From Chryseobacterium gregarium DSM 19109 (GTDB lineage: Bacteria > Bacteroidota > Bacteroidia > Flavobacteriales > Weeksellaceae), in NCBI RefSeq assembly GCF_000430845.1, contig NZ_AUMU01000002.1, positions 372,001 to 436,000 of the forward strand: 64,000 nucleotides of DNA, written 5' to 3'. The notes beneath the pieces are model-generated. The model was given only the letters and a program-made list of their open reading frames with translations, was not told the DNA's origin and did no database searches. This document shows positions 52,472-61,813 of this stretch, in pieces (the stretch's first letter is position 1; every line of letters begins with the position of its first letter). The translations under genes and the position numbers were made by a program.

Positions 52472-54690
52472 GACCTTAAACTTTTAGCGTTAAGCAAATT
52501 GAAAGAGTGGGCCACCAAGAAAAGTTTTATGTTTGAAGCGCGGCTAGAGTATTGAATTAAAAAAACCAATAGCCAATCCGCGCAAGTTTTAAACTTTTCA
52601 GCGTTGGCTCAATTTGTAGCGTTAAGAAAGTTTTAAGTCTTGATCTTTTGGTTCTTTTGCATCAAGGCAAAAGAACTCAATAAATATAAAAATAAAAAAA
52701 GCCTTGTCCCTAAAGTTTGGCGACCCGGGAAGAGCATAGTTTAAAAAAGTTTAATAAAACCTATAAACAATATGAGAGTATTTCTTTATGGAACTGACCA
52801 TTCTAACTGTTAACCACACCACGACCTTAAACTTTTAGCGTTAAGCAAATTGAAAAGGATAGGCCACAGAAAAAAAGTTTTCTGTCCGAAGCGCGGCCAC
52901 AAGATTGAACTGAAAGACAAATACTCCATCCGCGCAAACCTAACGCAGTGGTTAGACGACCAACGGGAGTCAATTTTAAACTTTTCAGCCTTGGCTCAAT
53001 TTGTAGCGTAAAAGTTTTAAGTCTTGATCTTCTGGTTCGTTTTGGATCAATCCAAAATGAAGGAATAAACATAAAAATAAAAAAGCCCTTTACCAAAAGT
53101 TTGGCGACCCGGGAAAGCGCATGGTTTAAAGAAAGTTTAATGAAAATCCCAAAATAATGATGAACACAGCATAACAACACCGACTGCGAGTAAAAAATGA
53201 CCTAAAAACTTTTAGCGTTAAGCAAATTGAAAGGGTAGGCCACAGAAAAAAAGTTTTATGTCCGAAGCGCGGCTGCAGTATTGAATTAAAAACCCAATAG
53301 CCAATCCGCGCAAGTTTAAACTTTTCAAGCGTTGGCTCAATTTGTAGCGTAAAAGTTTTAAGTCTTGATCTTTTGGTTCTTTTGCATCAAGGTAAAAGAA
53401 CAAATAAAAAACTTTCCCAAAAGTTTGGCGATCACAGGGAAAGCGCATGGTTTAAAGAAAGTTTAATGAAAATCCCAAAATAATGATGAACACAGCATAA
53501 CAGCATCGACTACAAGCCAATAATGACCTAGAAGTCTGGAGCGTAATCGATCACCGGTTCTCTATACAAAATTATTTTTCAAATAATTTTTACTCGAACT
53601 GCCGTCTGTAGTTTATCGATCGACGCGATTGAATGGTTTAGCCTCCAATAGACTATTAAACTTTTAGCGTTAAGCAATTTGAAAGTAGGGGGCAACCAAG
53701 AAACCATTTATGGTTCGGCGAAACCAATAAAAAATAAGCAATAATGAGCCAAAAGTTTCCTGTCCGAAGCGCGGCTACAATACTGAATTAAAAAACCAAT
53801 ATCCAATCCACGCAAGTTTAAACTTTTCAGCCTTGGCTCAATTTGTAGCGTAAAAGTTTTAAGTCTTGATTTTTTGGTTCGTTTTGTATCAAGACAAATG
53901 AACGAATAAACATAAAAATAAAAAAGCCCTTTACCAAAAGTTTGGCGATCACAGGGAAAGCGCATGGTTTAAAGAAAGTTTAATGAAATCCCAAAACAAT
54001 AATGAACATAGTATAACAACACCGACTGTGAGTAAAAAACGACCTAAAAACTTTTAGCGTTAAGCAAATTGAAAGTAGGGGGCCACCAAGAAAAGTTTTA
54101 TGTTTGAAGCGCGGCTAGAGTATTGAATTAAAAAACCCAATAGCCAATCCGCGCAAGTTTAAACTTTTCAGCGTTGGCTCAATTTGTAGCGTTAAGAAAG
54201 TTTTAAGTCTTGATCTTTTGGTTCTTTTACATCAAGGTAAAAGAAAAAATAAAAAACTTTCCCAAAAGTTTGGCGACCCGGGAAAGCGCATGGTCTAAAG
54301 AAAGTTTAATGAAAACGCAAAACAATGAAAAATGCGTTTATAAAATGATGATGCATACAGAATAACAACACCGACCGCGAGTAAAAAACGGCCTAAAAAC
54401 TTTTAGCGTTAAGCAAATTGAAAAGGATAGGCCACAGAAAAAAAGTTTTCTGTCCGAAGCGCGGCTGAAATACTGAATTAAAAAACCAATATCCAATCCG
54501 CGCAAACCTAACGGAGTGGTTAGACGACCAACGGGAGTCAATTTTAAACTTTTCCAGCGCAGGCTCAATTTATAGCGTAAAAGTTTTAAGTCTTGATCTT
54601 TTTGGTTCTTTTGCATCAAGGCAAACCCGCAAGGGTTCGCTGATTCATAAAAAATTAGACTGGACAGAAGCAAAAGAACGAATAAAAAAA
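52472..54690. repeat. Array of six degenerate direct repeats, about 350-bp unit
   Basis: Copies begin at 52472, 52823, 53199, 53651, 54041 and 54390, each opening (A/T)AAACTTTTAGCGTTAAGCAA. They share blocks GAAGCGCGGC, CAAT(C)CGCGCAA, GGCTCAATTTGTAGCGT and TTTTAAGTCTTGATCTTTT, and most end AAAGTTTAATGAAAA. Each carries a hairpin of arms GTTCTTTTGC and GCAAAAGAAC around ATCAAG, clearest at 52651-52676. In copy 6 this hairpin is split by about 48 nt. Copies 2 and 6 share a 40-nt variant (GTGGTTAGACGACCAACGGG). A unique segment with an AAAATTATTT hairpin (53568-53591) lies between copies 3 and 4. No coding function is supported. Confidence 0.85.
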
Positions 54691-54934
54691 GCAAAATTGA
54701 ACCATAGTAAGCGAACACAAGTTTTTAATCTTTCGCAGATGAGGCAAATGGTGCCGTTTTTATGGACATCTCACCACCAGCGGCCCGCAATTTCAAATTT
54801 TATAAACATCAAACATTCATGCAGTAAAAATTTCTGCCGATTTATCCAAAAAAAAGGACATCATCCATTTGCGAAATATTCAAACAAATACACAAAAAAC
54901 TGACGATTTATCAATAAATTGTCGAAAAGGCCCG

Positions 54935-55117
54935 GTTTTACGGGTGTTCTTCGACACTTGTTCGGGTGCTCTTCGACAGTTCTTCGGAAAAACCCCTGTT
55001 TTCCGAAGCCGACCCGAAGAAGACCCGAAGCGGACCCGAAGAAATGCCGGATATGACCGGTCACAGGCTGCCAAAACCTGCCAAAACCTGCCAAAACCGG
55101 ACACAAGCTGCCAAAAC
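54935..55117. repeat. Cluster of short repeats and a 10-bp hairpin
   Basis: CGGGTG-TCTTCGACA occurs twice (54941, 54963). A perfect hairpin has arms CTTCGGAAAA (54982-54991) and TTTTCCGAAG (54999-55008). GACCCGAAG occurs three times at 11-bp steps (55011, 55022, 55033). CTGCCAAAAC occurs at 55068, 55078, 55088 and 55108. Open frames across it are low-complexity and not supported as genes. Confidence 0.75.
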
Positions 55118-55187
55118 CTGTTCAGGCCATGGCCAATTCAAAAACCGGTGATACCTTTGTTCCGTTAACCCAAAAAAGCAACCCCAT

Positions 55188-55446
55188 GGCACCAATCACA
55201 AAAAGGACCCCGGCAGATTTTCAGGAAAAGCAGGAACGGCAGCGGGCACCAAACGGCCTGGACAGGACTTCATCCGGAGCAGGCCAGGTGCCGCCCGCTG
55301 CTCCGGCCGGTGAAGTCCAGACGGGGCACCGGATTTCCCCGGCCGCTGAAGAGCATCGCCGCAGCCCCACAGCCCGGAAAGGGGATCTATCCGGCGTGGC
55401 AGGACCCTCCCGGCAGCAGACAGACCCATGCGGCCTGTTGCCATAA
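55188..55446 (+). CDS. Low-confidence GC-rich ORF
   Basis: An ORF of about 86 codons from ATG 55188 (MAPITKRTPADFQEKQERQR), rich in Pro, Arg, Ala and Gly, with no recognised motif. A second frame (55310-55573) overlaps it and ends KIRFGVYFNNA. A terminator at 55650-55677 suggests that some plus-strand transcript exists here. Which frame, if any, is translated cannot be decided from sequence. Confidence 0.25.
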
Positions 55447-55649
55447 AGTTTCAGCCATGTCCGGAATCTCAGAAGCGCTTGCAGGCAGGACGGGCCTAAT
55501 GGCGGACAGTACGCTGCCGGATGAGGATGCCGGCAAGAAAATCCGGTTCGGAGTGTACTTCAACAACGCTTAACAGGCGCCGGCTTTCCACAGGGCATAC
55601 CCCGGCGCCCTAACCCCGATGTAACATGTTATCTACTGATGTAGTCTGA

Positions 55650-55677
55650 TCTCCATCCGGAAGGATGGGGATTTTTT
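55650..55677 (+). terminator. Rho-independent terminator
   Basis: TCTCCATCC (55650-55658) pairs with GGATGGGGA (55663-55671) around a GGAA tetraloop and is followed by six T. It ends whatever plus-strand transcript covers 55.2-55.6 kb. Confidence 0.75.
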
Positions 55678-55862
55678 GTGAGAGGCCCGGATGAAGGGGT
55701 GCCGGTCAGATTAAAAAGGTTGTCAAATACCCAAGGCAGGGTGATTCCGGATTTCAGCCCTTTCGCATTCGTAATGAGGAGGATTCAACGGAATGGCAGC
55801 AATCAGCTTTGCAGTGGATGAATGGGATGCCGTTCGATATATTTGATGAAATAAGATATTAA

Positions 55863-55894
55863 TTTGCATCATCCGATTATTATGCTTATATTTG
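55863..55894 (+). promoter_or_regulatory. Promoter upstream of the cold-shock gene, long leader
   Basis: TTTG (55863-55866) and TATATTTG (55887-55894) are separated by 20 nt, an exact fit to the Bacteroidota consensus. The first gene downstream is the cold-shock gene at 56137, so the mRNA would have a leader of about 235 nt. Only a 16-codon ORF (MKLIFMYCPTDAQFCH, about 55925) lies in between. The rest of 55678-56136 shows no gene. Confidence 0.55.
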
Positions 55895-56136
55895 TAGAAT
55901 AATAAGGCTGCTGCCTGGGTAAATATGAAGCTCATTTTCATGTATTGCCCCACAGACGCTCAATTTTGTCATTAATTTTTAGATGCACTTTCTTTAAGAC
56001 GTTCGATTTTCACTCTTAAATTCCAAACATCCATATTTTTCTCTCAAAAATTTATTATCGTTTTGATGCGAATCAGGACACCGGGATATGGAATCCTTTA
56101 ACAAACAGAATACAATAATTTTTTAATACATATACA

Positions 56137-56328
56137 ATGCAACAAGGAACAGTAAAATTCTTTAACGATGCCAAAGGATTTGGTTTTATTACTCCATCAA
56201 CAGGTGGACAGGATGTTTTCGTACACTCTTCAGGTTTAGTGGATGAGATCCGTGAAAACGATGTCGTAACATTCGATTTACAAAATGGAAACAAAGGGGT
56301 TAACGCCGTTAACGTTAAAATAGCGTAA
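56137..56328 (+). CDS. Cold-shock protein, CspA family
   Basis: A 63-residue single cold-shock domain: MQQGTVKFFNDAKGFGFITP with the RNP1 motif KGFGFIT, then GGQDVFVHSSGL with the RNP2 motif DVFVH. It binds single-stranded nucleic acid and melts RNA structure at low temperature or in rapid growth. Length matches the Bacteroidota CspA type (63-65 aa). It is monocistronic, with a strong terminator. The candidate promoter lies about 240 bp upstream, implying a long leader, the usual site of temperature control in csp genes. Confidence 0.97.
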   Translation: MQQGTVKFFNDAKGFGFITPSTGGQDVFVHSSGLVDEIRENDVVTFDLQNGNKGVNAVNVKIA

Positions 56329-56357
56329 TTGAGGTTAACAACCCTATAGGTTATATC

Positions 56358-56390
56358 AAGAGCAGATAATTTCTTATCTGCTCTTTTTTT
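56358..56390 (+). terminator. Terminator of the cold-shock gene
   Basis: A perfect 12-bp stem AAGAGCAGATAA (56358-56369) with TTATCTGCTCTT (56374-56385) around a TTTC loop, followed by T residues. Confidence 0.93.
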
Positions 56391-57022
56391 TATTTATTTA
56401 TTGGTTTTTCCAGGGAATCTTAGCCCCGGCCATGAGTTTATGTAAAATTATTTTCCAAAACCATTTTTCACCGATGATGGCGGCGATGCCGGTTTTAGGT
56501 GCATGCCGTTTTATTTTGATTGAAATAAATTCATCAATTCCTTAAAACTATTACGAATTCCAAAACGGCGTAACCTTCCTTTATATTGTTGATGTTTTTC
56601 TTTATTCACCGGCATTGAAAAGCCGGGAAACCTTCCCGGACAGAACAGCCAAGGCCACCCCAAAATGTTTAAGGAGACCAAACCCGGTAACACCAACTTC
56701 GTGGCAATTCCCCAAACAGCATTCCTGACCCGTTCCGTTTTCTTCAGGCCCGGAAACCCGCCTGCACTGATAACGGTGCGGAATGAAAAGGAAGTGGGGT
56801 ATTCATGAGTGTCCTGAAGATGGTAAAAATAACAGAATGTCAGCTGGTTACCTATTTTCCGGCTGTCATCAATGCACTGCACCCCATTCAGGTCAATGAT
56901 CCGGGTCGTTCACCGGTTTTTTCAAAACGGTTTGGTGGGTTACCTGGCCATTATTCCTTCCCGTAACAATTTGTTAACATTAAATAAAAAAATCCGGCTC
57001 TGAAAACATGTAATTTTACTTC
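56391..57022. other. Intergenic region without supported gene
   Basis: About 630 bp. A minus-strand frame at 56511-56882 (123 codons) has no recognisable domain and an unusual mix of residues (many Cys, Phe, Pro), and overlaps no partner gene. I do not call it. No repeat or strong hairpin recognised. Confidence 0.4.
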
Positions 57023-57307
57023 ATGGGAAAGAAGAAAAAAAAGGTAACCAAAGAGCAGCTGGATGAACTCAAGGATCTGAGAAAGCAGCTGACACCGCAG
57101 TTATCCATTGACAATAAAATCAACACCCTGATTCAGGTAAGCCAGGTGCTGAGAACGATTAACCTGACCAGTACCTTCTCCAGCAATATCTCTACGGAAT
57201 TTACCGGACTTGAAGTTTTCGGGGAACGGTATAAAAATTTCCCGAGAATAACCTCTGTGATTGATGATGCGATTGTATATTATGATGAGCAGTTAAAATC
57301 ATTCTGA
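57023..57307 (+). CDS. Hypothetical small charged protein
   Basis: A 94-residue cytosolic protein. A Lys-rich N-terminus (MGKKKKKVTKEQLDELKDLR) leads into helices (LSIDNKINTLIQVSQVLRTI) and a C-terminal part ITSVIDDAIVYYDEQLKSF. It has no Cys, signal or membrane segment. No family recognised. Single gene with normal codon use. Confidence 0.7.
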   Translation: MGKKKKKVTKEQLDELKDLRKQLTPQLSIDNKINTLIQVSQVLRTINLTSTFSSNISTEFTGLEVFGERYKNFPRITSVIDDAIVYYDEQLKSF

Positions 57308-57761
57308 ACCGGCCATCATCTGAATTCAGAATGATATAATTTTTATCAGCCTGAATTTTTATGAATCAAATAAAAGAAAAAATGTATCGGGAACGGCAGG
57401 CGTATTCAGCTTCCCGGTATGATTTTTTTCCAGACTCTGTTCAGGCTGCGGCTGTTTTGTCAAAGGATTATCCGGCCACAGAGTTCAGCACACTACTTAA
57501 GAGAGGGGTTTACTCAAAACCTCTAGGCGGCACAGAATCATCATCTCTGTTTTCCGCGGCAGCAATCAGAATTTTTAAAGCCCATCGGTGTCACTTATCA
57601 TACATCCCTTCAGAAAACCCCTTAAAAAATAACGGCTGTATTCAGTTGCCCTTTAATGGTTTACAAGGATTTCCGGATTTCTTATATTCTTTTATTTTTT
57701 TCATCATCGGCATTTCCGTAAATTTATGGGCTGATAACAGAATTCATATAATATCAGTACA
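57308..57761. other. Intergenic region upstream of gnd
   Basis: About 450 bp. An open frame at 57361-57786 starts MNQIKEKMYRERQAYSASRY but shows no domain and would overlap gnd by 25 nt. I treat it as unsupported. A TAAATTTA stretch at 57718-57725, one base from the -7 consensus, could be the gnd promoter. Confidence 0.4.
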
Positions 57762-59180
57762 ATGGAAGGATATAATTTCGGAATGATCGGCCTCGGTGTT
57801 ATGGGGCGGAACCTCCTTTACAACATTGCCGATAACGGCTTTTCAATAGCAGGATTTGACCTTGACGCGGTAAAAATAAGAGAATTACAGGAAGGCATGA
57901 CCCCTGCAACGAAAGTCATCAGTACGGCGACGGTACAGGATTTTGTAGCTGCACTGGAAAGCCCCAAGAAAATTATCCTGATGGTGCCTGCCGGCGTTCC
58001 TGTGGATGCGGTTCTGGACAGCCTTACCCCTCTTTTAAGTCCCGGTGATATCGTGATTGATGCAGGGAATTCCTATTTCAAGGATACCGAGAGGCGGGTG
58101 GCTGATCTGAAGGAAAAAGATCTCCATTTTATGGGAATCGGGGTTTCCGGAGGTTCAGAGGGAGCCAGAAGAGGGCCGAGCATTATGCCCGGGGGCGATC
58201 TGGAAGCCTTTAAATTAATCCAGCCGATGCTGGAAGCCATTGCTGCAAAAGTGAATGGGGAAGCCTGCACGGCCTATATGGGCAACGGGGCTGCCGGGAA
58301 CTATGTGAAGATGGTTCACAACGGAATTGAATATGCGATTATGCAGCTGATCAGTGAAGCGTACGACCTTCTGCGAAAAGGGGCCAACCTGAATAACGAG
58401 CAATTATACGAAGTGTTCAGGCAATGGAACAGCGGTGAGATGAATTCTTACCTGATCGAGATCACCAGGGATATTTTCAGACAAAAAGATGATCTGGAAG
58501 ACGGTTATCTTGTTGACCGGATTTTAGACAAAGCCGGCGCCAAAGGCACCGGAAAATGGACTTCCGAGCAGGCCATGGAAATCGGCGTTTCGATCCCGAC
58601 CATTGATACGGCGGTGACCTCAAGAATCTTATCCGCTTATAAAGAAGAGAGAAGCCAAGCTTCCCGGTTATACGCCAAAAACGAAATTGCAAGCCCTGAA
58701 AATACGGAGCTGTTCATCAAAGAAGTAGGGGAGGCGCTGTATCTGGCGACATTGATCAGCTATGCCCAGGGCCTCGCTTTACTGGTGAAGGCTTCTGAAG
58801 AATACCGTTTTGAAACTCCATTAAAAGATGTGGTGAAGATATGGAGAGGGGGATGTATCATCCGTTCTGCCTTATTGAAGAAATTTTATGCCGCCTATTC
58901 AGAAAATCCGGATCTATCTAATATTTTACTCAATCAGGATATTTCCGAAATCGTTAAGGATAAAATTTCCTCCTTAAGAAAAACTGCGGCATTTGCCGTT
59001 TCAAACGGAATTTCAAGCTTGGGGATCCAGACTGCTTTAGGCTATTTTGATACCTATACTACAGAATCCCTGCCGGTCAATTTAATACAGGCCCAGCGTG
59101 ATTATTTCGGAGCCCATACCTATCAGAGAACCGACCGGGAAGGGGTTTTCCATACCCTTTGGCAAACTGCAACCATTTAA
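57762..59180 (+). CDS. gnd: 6-phosphogluconate dehydrogenase (decarboxylating, NADP+)
   Basis: A 472-residue cytosolic enzyme. It converts 6-phosphogluconate to ribulose 5-phosphate and CO2 with NADPH formation, the third step of the oxidative pentose phosphate pathway. The N-terminal Rossmann motif GMIGLGVMGRNL is followed by DAGNSYFKDTERR, the signature VSGGSEGARRGPSIMPGG and substrate residues in KMVHNGIEYAIMQLISEAYD. The length fits the long (about 470 aa) family. The C-terminal tail includes DYFGAHTYQRTDREG. First of three co-oriented genes with zwf (12 bp) and pgl. Confidence 0.97.
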   Translation: MEGYNFGMIGLGVMGRNLLYNIADNGFSIAGFDLDAVKIRELQEGMTPATKVISTATVQDFVAALESPKKIILMVPAGVPVDAVLDSLTPLLSPGDIVIDAGNSYFKDTERRVADLKEKDLHFMGIGVSGGSEGARRGPSIMPGGDLEAFKLIQPMLEAIAAKVNGEACTAYMGNGAAGNYVKMVHNGIEYAIMQLISEAYDLLRKGANLNNEQLYEVFRQWNSGEMNSYLIEITRDIFRQKDDLEDGYLVDRILDKAGAKGTGKWTSEQAMEIGVSIPTIDTAVTSRILSAYKEERSQASRLYAKNEIASPENTELFIKEVGEALYLATLISYAQGLALLVKASEEYRFETPLKDVVKIWRGGCIIRSALLKKFYAAYSENPDLSNILLNQDISEIVKDKISSLRKTAAFAVSNGISSLGIQTALGYFDTYTTESLPVNLIQAQRDYFGAHTYQRTDREGVFHTLWQTATI

Positions 59181-59192
59181 TATCCGCAAAAA

Positions 59193-60674
59193 ATGAGTGA
59201 AAATAAAGTCCTGCAGCCAACGACCGTCATTATTTTTGGCGCAACAGGGGATCTGGCCAAAAGAAAACTTTTTCCGGCGTTTTACAATTTGTACATCGAC
59301 GGCAGAATGCCGAAAGGCTTCAATATTCTGGCCTTGGGAAGAGCAGACAACAGCGATGAATATTTTAAGAATTACATCCGGAAAAACCTCGAACAGTTCT
59401 CCAGGAAGAAAGTAAGTTCGGAAGATTGGGCGGGATTCCAGGCCCATATCACCTATTTCCGGCATCAGCTGGATGAAGAAAGTTCTTATCAGGACTTATA
59501 CCAGAAATTAGAAAAATTTGACGGGGTCTACGGAAAAAGAGGGAACCGGTTGTTTTACTTATCCATCGGTCCCGATTTTGTTTCTACGATATCCAACCAT
59601 ATCAAAAATACTTCGTTAGCTTCCGATTCCGAAAAGGACAGGATCATCATCGAAAAACCTTTCGGGCACGATAAACAGTCGGCGATAGAGCTCAACAGCC
59701 TGCTGGCCGAGACTTTTGAAGAAGAGCAGATTTACCGGATCGACCATTATCTGGGGAAGGAAACGGTACAGAACATACTGGCATTCAGGTTTGGGAATTC
59801 AATTTTCGAACCGTTGTGGGACTGTAAGCATATCGAATCCGTGCAGATTACGGTAGCTGAAGAAGTGGGGGTGGAAACGAGGGGAAGTTTTTACGAACAG
59901 ACCGGGGCACTCCGTGACATGATCCAGAACCACCTGCTGCAGATCCTCTGCATGGTGGCCATGGAACCGCCGGCTTCCATAGAATCAGGGGAAATCAGGG
60001 ACCGTAAGGTAGATGTCCTGAAATCCATCCGCCGGATTTCTTCCGATAAAGTGGACCATTATGCCGTAAGGGGCCAGTACGGAAAAGGGACCGTCAACGG
60101 CGTTAAAGCCAAAGGCTACCGCCAGGAAGACGGCATCGCTCCGGACTCAAATACGGAAACTTTTGTGGCCGTAAAATTCTATCTCGACAACGAAAGGTGG
60201 CAGGATGTTCCATTCTACGTGCGTACCGGAAAGAAAATGAAAGAAAAGCATTCTTACATCACCATCCAGTTTAAGCCGCTTCCGCATTCCACATTCTCCG
60301 AGAGCTCACAGCAGTTATCTGCCAACAGGCTGATTATCAATATCCAGCCTCTGATGGACATCAGGCTGCAGTTTATGGCAAAACAGCCGGGGCTTTCCCT
60401 GGTCTTAAAGCCCGTGGAGATGATCTTCGATAATTTCGCCTGTCAGGAAGATACCCCTGAAGCTTACGAAACCTTGTTGCTGGATGCACTGATGGGTGAC
60501 CTTACCCTGTTTATGCGTTCCGATCAGGTAGAGGAAGCCTGGGATGTGGTGAAAACCATCCAGGAAACCTGGGAAGGCAGAAAAGATTCATCATTTCCCG
60601 ATTATGAAGCGGGAAGCTGGGGCCCTGAAGAAAGTTTTGCCCTGGTTGAGAGGCAAGGCCACAGCTGGGTTTAA
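59193..60674 (+). CDS. zwf: Glucose-6-phosphate 1-dehydrogenase
   Basis: A 493-residue enzyme that oxidises glucose 6-phosphate to 6-phosphogluconolactone with NADP+, the entry step of the oxidative pentose phosphate pathway. The coenzyme loop IIFGATGDLAKRKLFPA and the substrate/catalytic motif YRIDHYLGKE with the conserved His are visible. The C-terminal beta+alpha domain shows YVRTGKKMKEKHSYITIQF. Length fits the family (about 485-515). Twelve bp after gnd and 27 bp before pgl, so one transcript is likely. Confidence 0.97.
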   Translation: MSENKVLQPTTVIIFGATGDLAKRKLFPAFYNLYIDGRMPKGFNILALGRADNSDEYFKNYIRKNLEQFSRKKVSSEDWAGFQAHITYFRHQLDEESSYQDLYQKLEKFDGVYGKRGNRLFYLSIGPDFVSTISNHIKNTSLASDSEKDRIIIEKPFGHDKQSAIELNSLLAETFEEEQIYRIDHYLGKETVQNILAFRFGNSIFEPLWDCKHIESVQITVAEEVGVETRGSFYEQTGALRDMIQNHLLQILCMVAMEPPASIESGEIRDRKVDVLKSIRRISSDKVDHYAVRGQYGKGTVNGVKAKGYRQEDGIAPDSNTETFVAVKFYLDNERWQDVPFYVRTGKKMKEKHSYITIQFKPLPHSTFSESSQQLSANRLIINIQPLMDIRLQFMAKQPGLSLVLKPVEMIFDNFACQEDTPEAYETLLLDALMGDLTLFMRSDQVEEAWDVVKTIQETWEGRKDSSFPDYEAGSWGPEESFALVERQGHSWV

Positions 60675-60701
60675 GATGTTTTAAATTTAAATAAAAAGAA
60701 C

Positions 60702-61412
60702 ATGAATATTACCGTATTTGACGATTTAGATACCTTATATAAAAAAGCAGCCGGCCATTTTGTTGAATTATCAAAAAAATCGATTGAGAGACACCACCGT
60801 TTTACGGTGGCACTCAGCGGAGGCTCGTCCCCCAAAGCGATTTTTAATTTACTGGCCACTCAGGAATACGCGGAACAAATCGAATGGAATAAAGTGTATT
60901 TCTTTTGGGTTGACGAACGTTGGGTTCCTCTGAATGATGAAAAAAGCAATGCGAAAATGACTTTTGAAGCGCTTTTAAACAAAGTTCCGGTCAATAAAGA
61001 CCAGATTTTCCCGATGTACAAAGACGACATTGAGCCGGAAGCGTATGCCAAGGAATATGAGCAGGAGATCAGAAATGTCCTGGGCGATGAAGGGGTCTTC
61101 GATTTCATTCTTTTAGGAATGGGCGATGACGGCCACACCGCCTCTCTGTTTCCGGGTGAAAGTATTCTGGATGAAACTGAAAAATGGGTGGATGCCTATT
61201 ACCTGAAACCTCAGGAAATGTTCAGGATCACTTTAACGGCCCCGATCATCAATAAGGCCGAAAATATCCTGGTGGTGGCATTCGGTGAGAATAAAAAGCA
61301 GGCTTTGAATGAAGTGTTAAACGGAGAGTACCAACCCAAAATGTATCCGTTACAGCTGATCAGTAAAAAACAAGGGTTTGAGTTTTTCACCGATGAAAAG
61401 GCAATGAGCTGA
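60702..61412 (+). CDS. pgl: 6-phosphogluconolactonase
   Basis: A 236-residue DevB-type lactonase, hydrolysing 6-phosphogluconolactone. Motifs are FTVALSGGSSPKAIFNLL, FFWVDERWVPLNDEKSNAKM and DFILLGMGDDGHTASLFPG, all typical of the NagB/DevB fold. It completes the three-gene operon gnd-zwf-pgl that makes NADPH and pentoses. A perfect terminator follows 39 nt after the stop. Confidence 0.96.
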   Translation: MNITVFDDLDTLYKKAAGHFVELSKKSIERHHRFTVALSGGSSPKAIFNLLATQEYAEQIEWNKVYFFWVDERWVPLNDEKSNAKMTFEALLNKVPVNKDQIFPMYKDDIEPEAYAKEYEQEIRNVLGDEGVFDFILLGMGDDGHTASLFPGESILDETEKWVDAYYLKPQEMFRITLTAPIINKAENILVVAFGENKKQALNEVLNGEYQPKMYPLQLISKKQGFEFFTDEKAMS

Positions 61413-61450
61413 AACCAGATGTATTAAAATCAACAATAAGATAAAACAGG

Positions 61451-61485
61451 CAGCACCATTAGGATTCTAATGGTGCTGTTTTTTT
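61451..61485 (+). terminator. Terminator of the gnd-zwf-pgl operon
   Basis: A perfect 12-bp stem CAGCACCATTAG (61451-61462) with CTAATGGTGCTG (61467-61478) around GATT, followed by seven T. Confidence 0.95.
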
Positions 61486-61813
61486 ATTTAAATCCCCAAA
61501 AAGTTTCCATCTTTATGATAAGGACTCGGGAAACTTCAAGAAAAGCTTCTTCTTAAAAACAATAATTAATCGATTTTAAACAATAAATAATTGCTTTCTT
61601 ATTTTGAAATGTTATCTTTGTTAAAACACGACGAGTTCTGTCGCATTGCACATATACCTTTGCTTCAGAAAAATAAATAAGAATAATGTAAAATTTACAG
61701 CTGATATTATTCACATTAAATTGACGTTTTACATTTCCTTATAGTGAATTAAAAACAATACTTTTGCAGCGATTTAAAAATTAATAACAACAATTACTCA
61801 AATTATACCAAGC
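61486..61813 (+). promoter_or_regulatory. Intergenic region with two -7 type boxes
   Basis: About 330 bp upstream of the T9SS protein gene. Exact TAnnTTTG matches are TACCTTTG at 61655-61662 and TACTTTTG at 61759-61766. Neither has a clear -33 TTG at 17-23 nt. The nearer box lies 47 nt before the ATG. No ORF. Confidence 0.4.

Noticed and set aside
52827..54718. Several minus-strand ORFs of 76-126 codons in the repeat array
   Set aside because: They are the repeat unit read in one frame; frames break between copies, so they reflect the repeat rather than a gene family under selection.
54861..55168. Overlapping ORFs on both strands
   Set aside because: They translate the short tandem repeats; no conserved domain.
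56511..56882. 123-codon minus-strand ORF
   Set aside because: No recognisable domain, odd residue mix and no start-region signal; treated as chance.
57361..57786. 141-codon plus-strand ORF before gnd
   Set aside because: No domain; would overlap the certain gnd start by 25 nt; composition not protein-like at the end.
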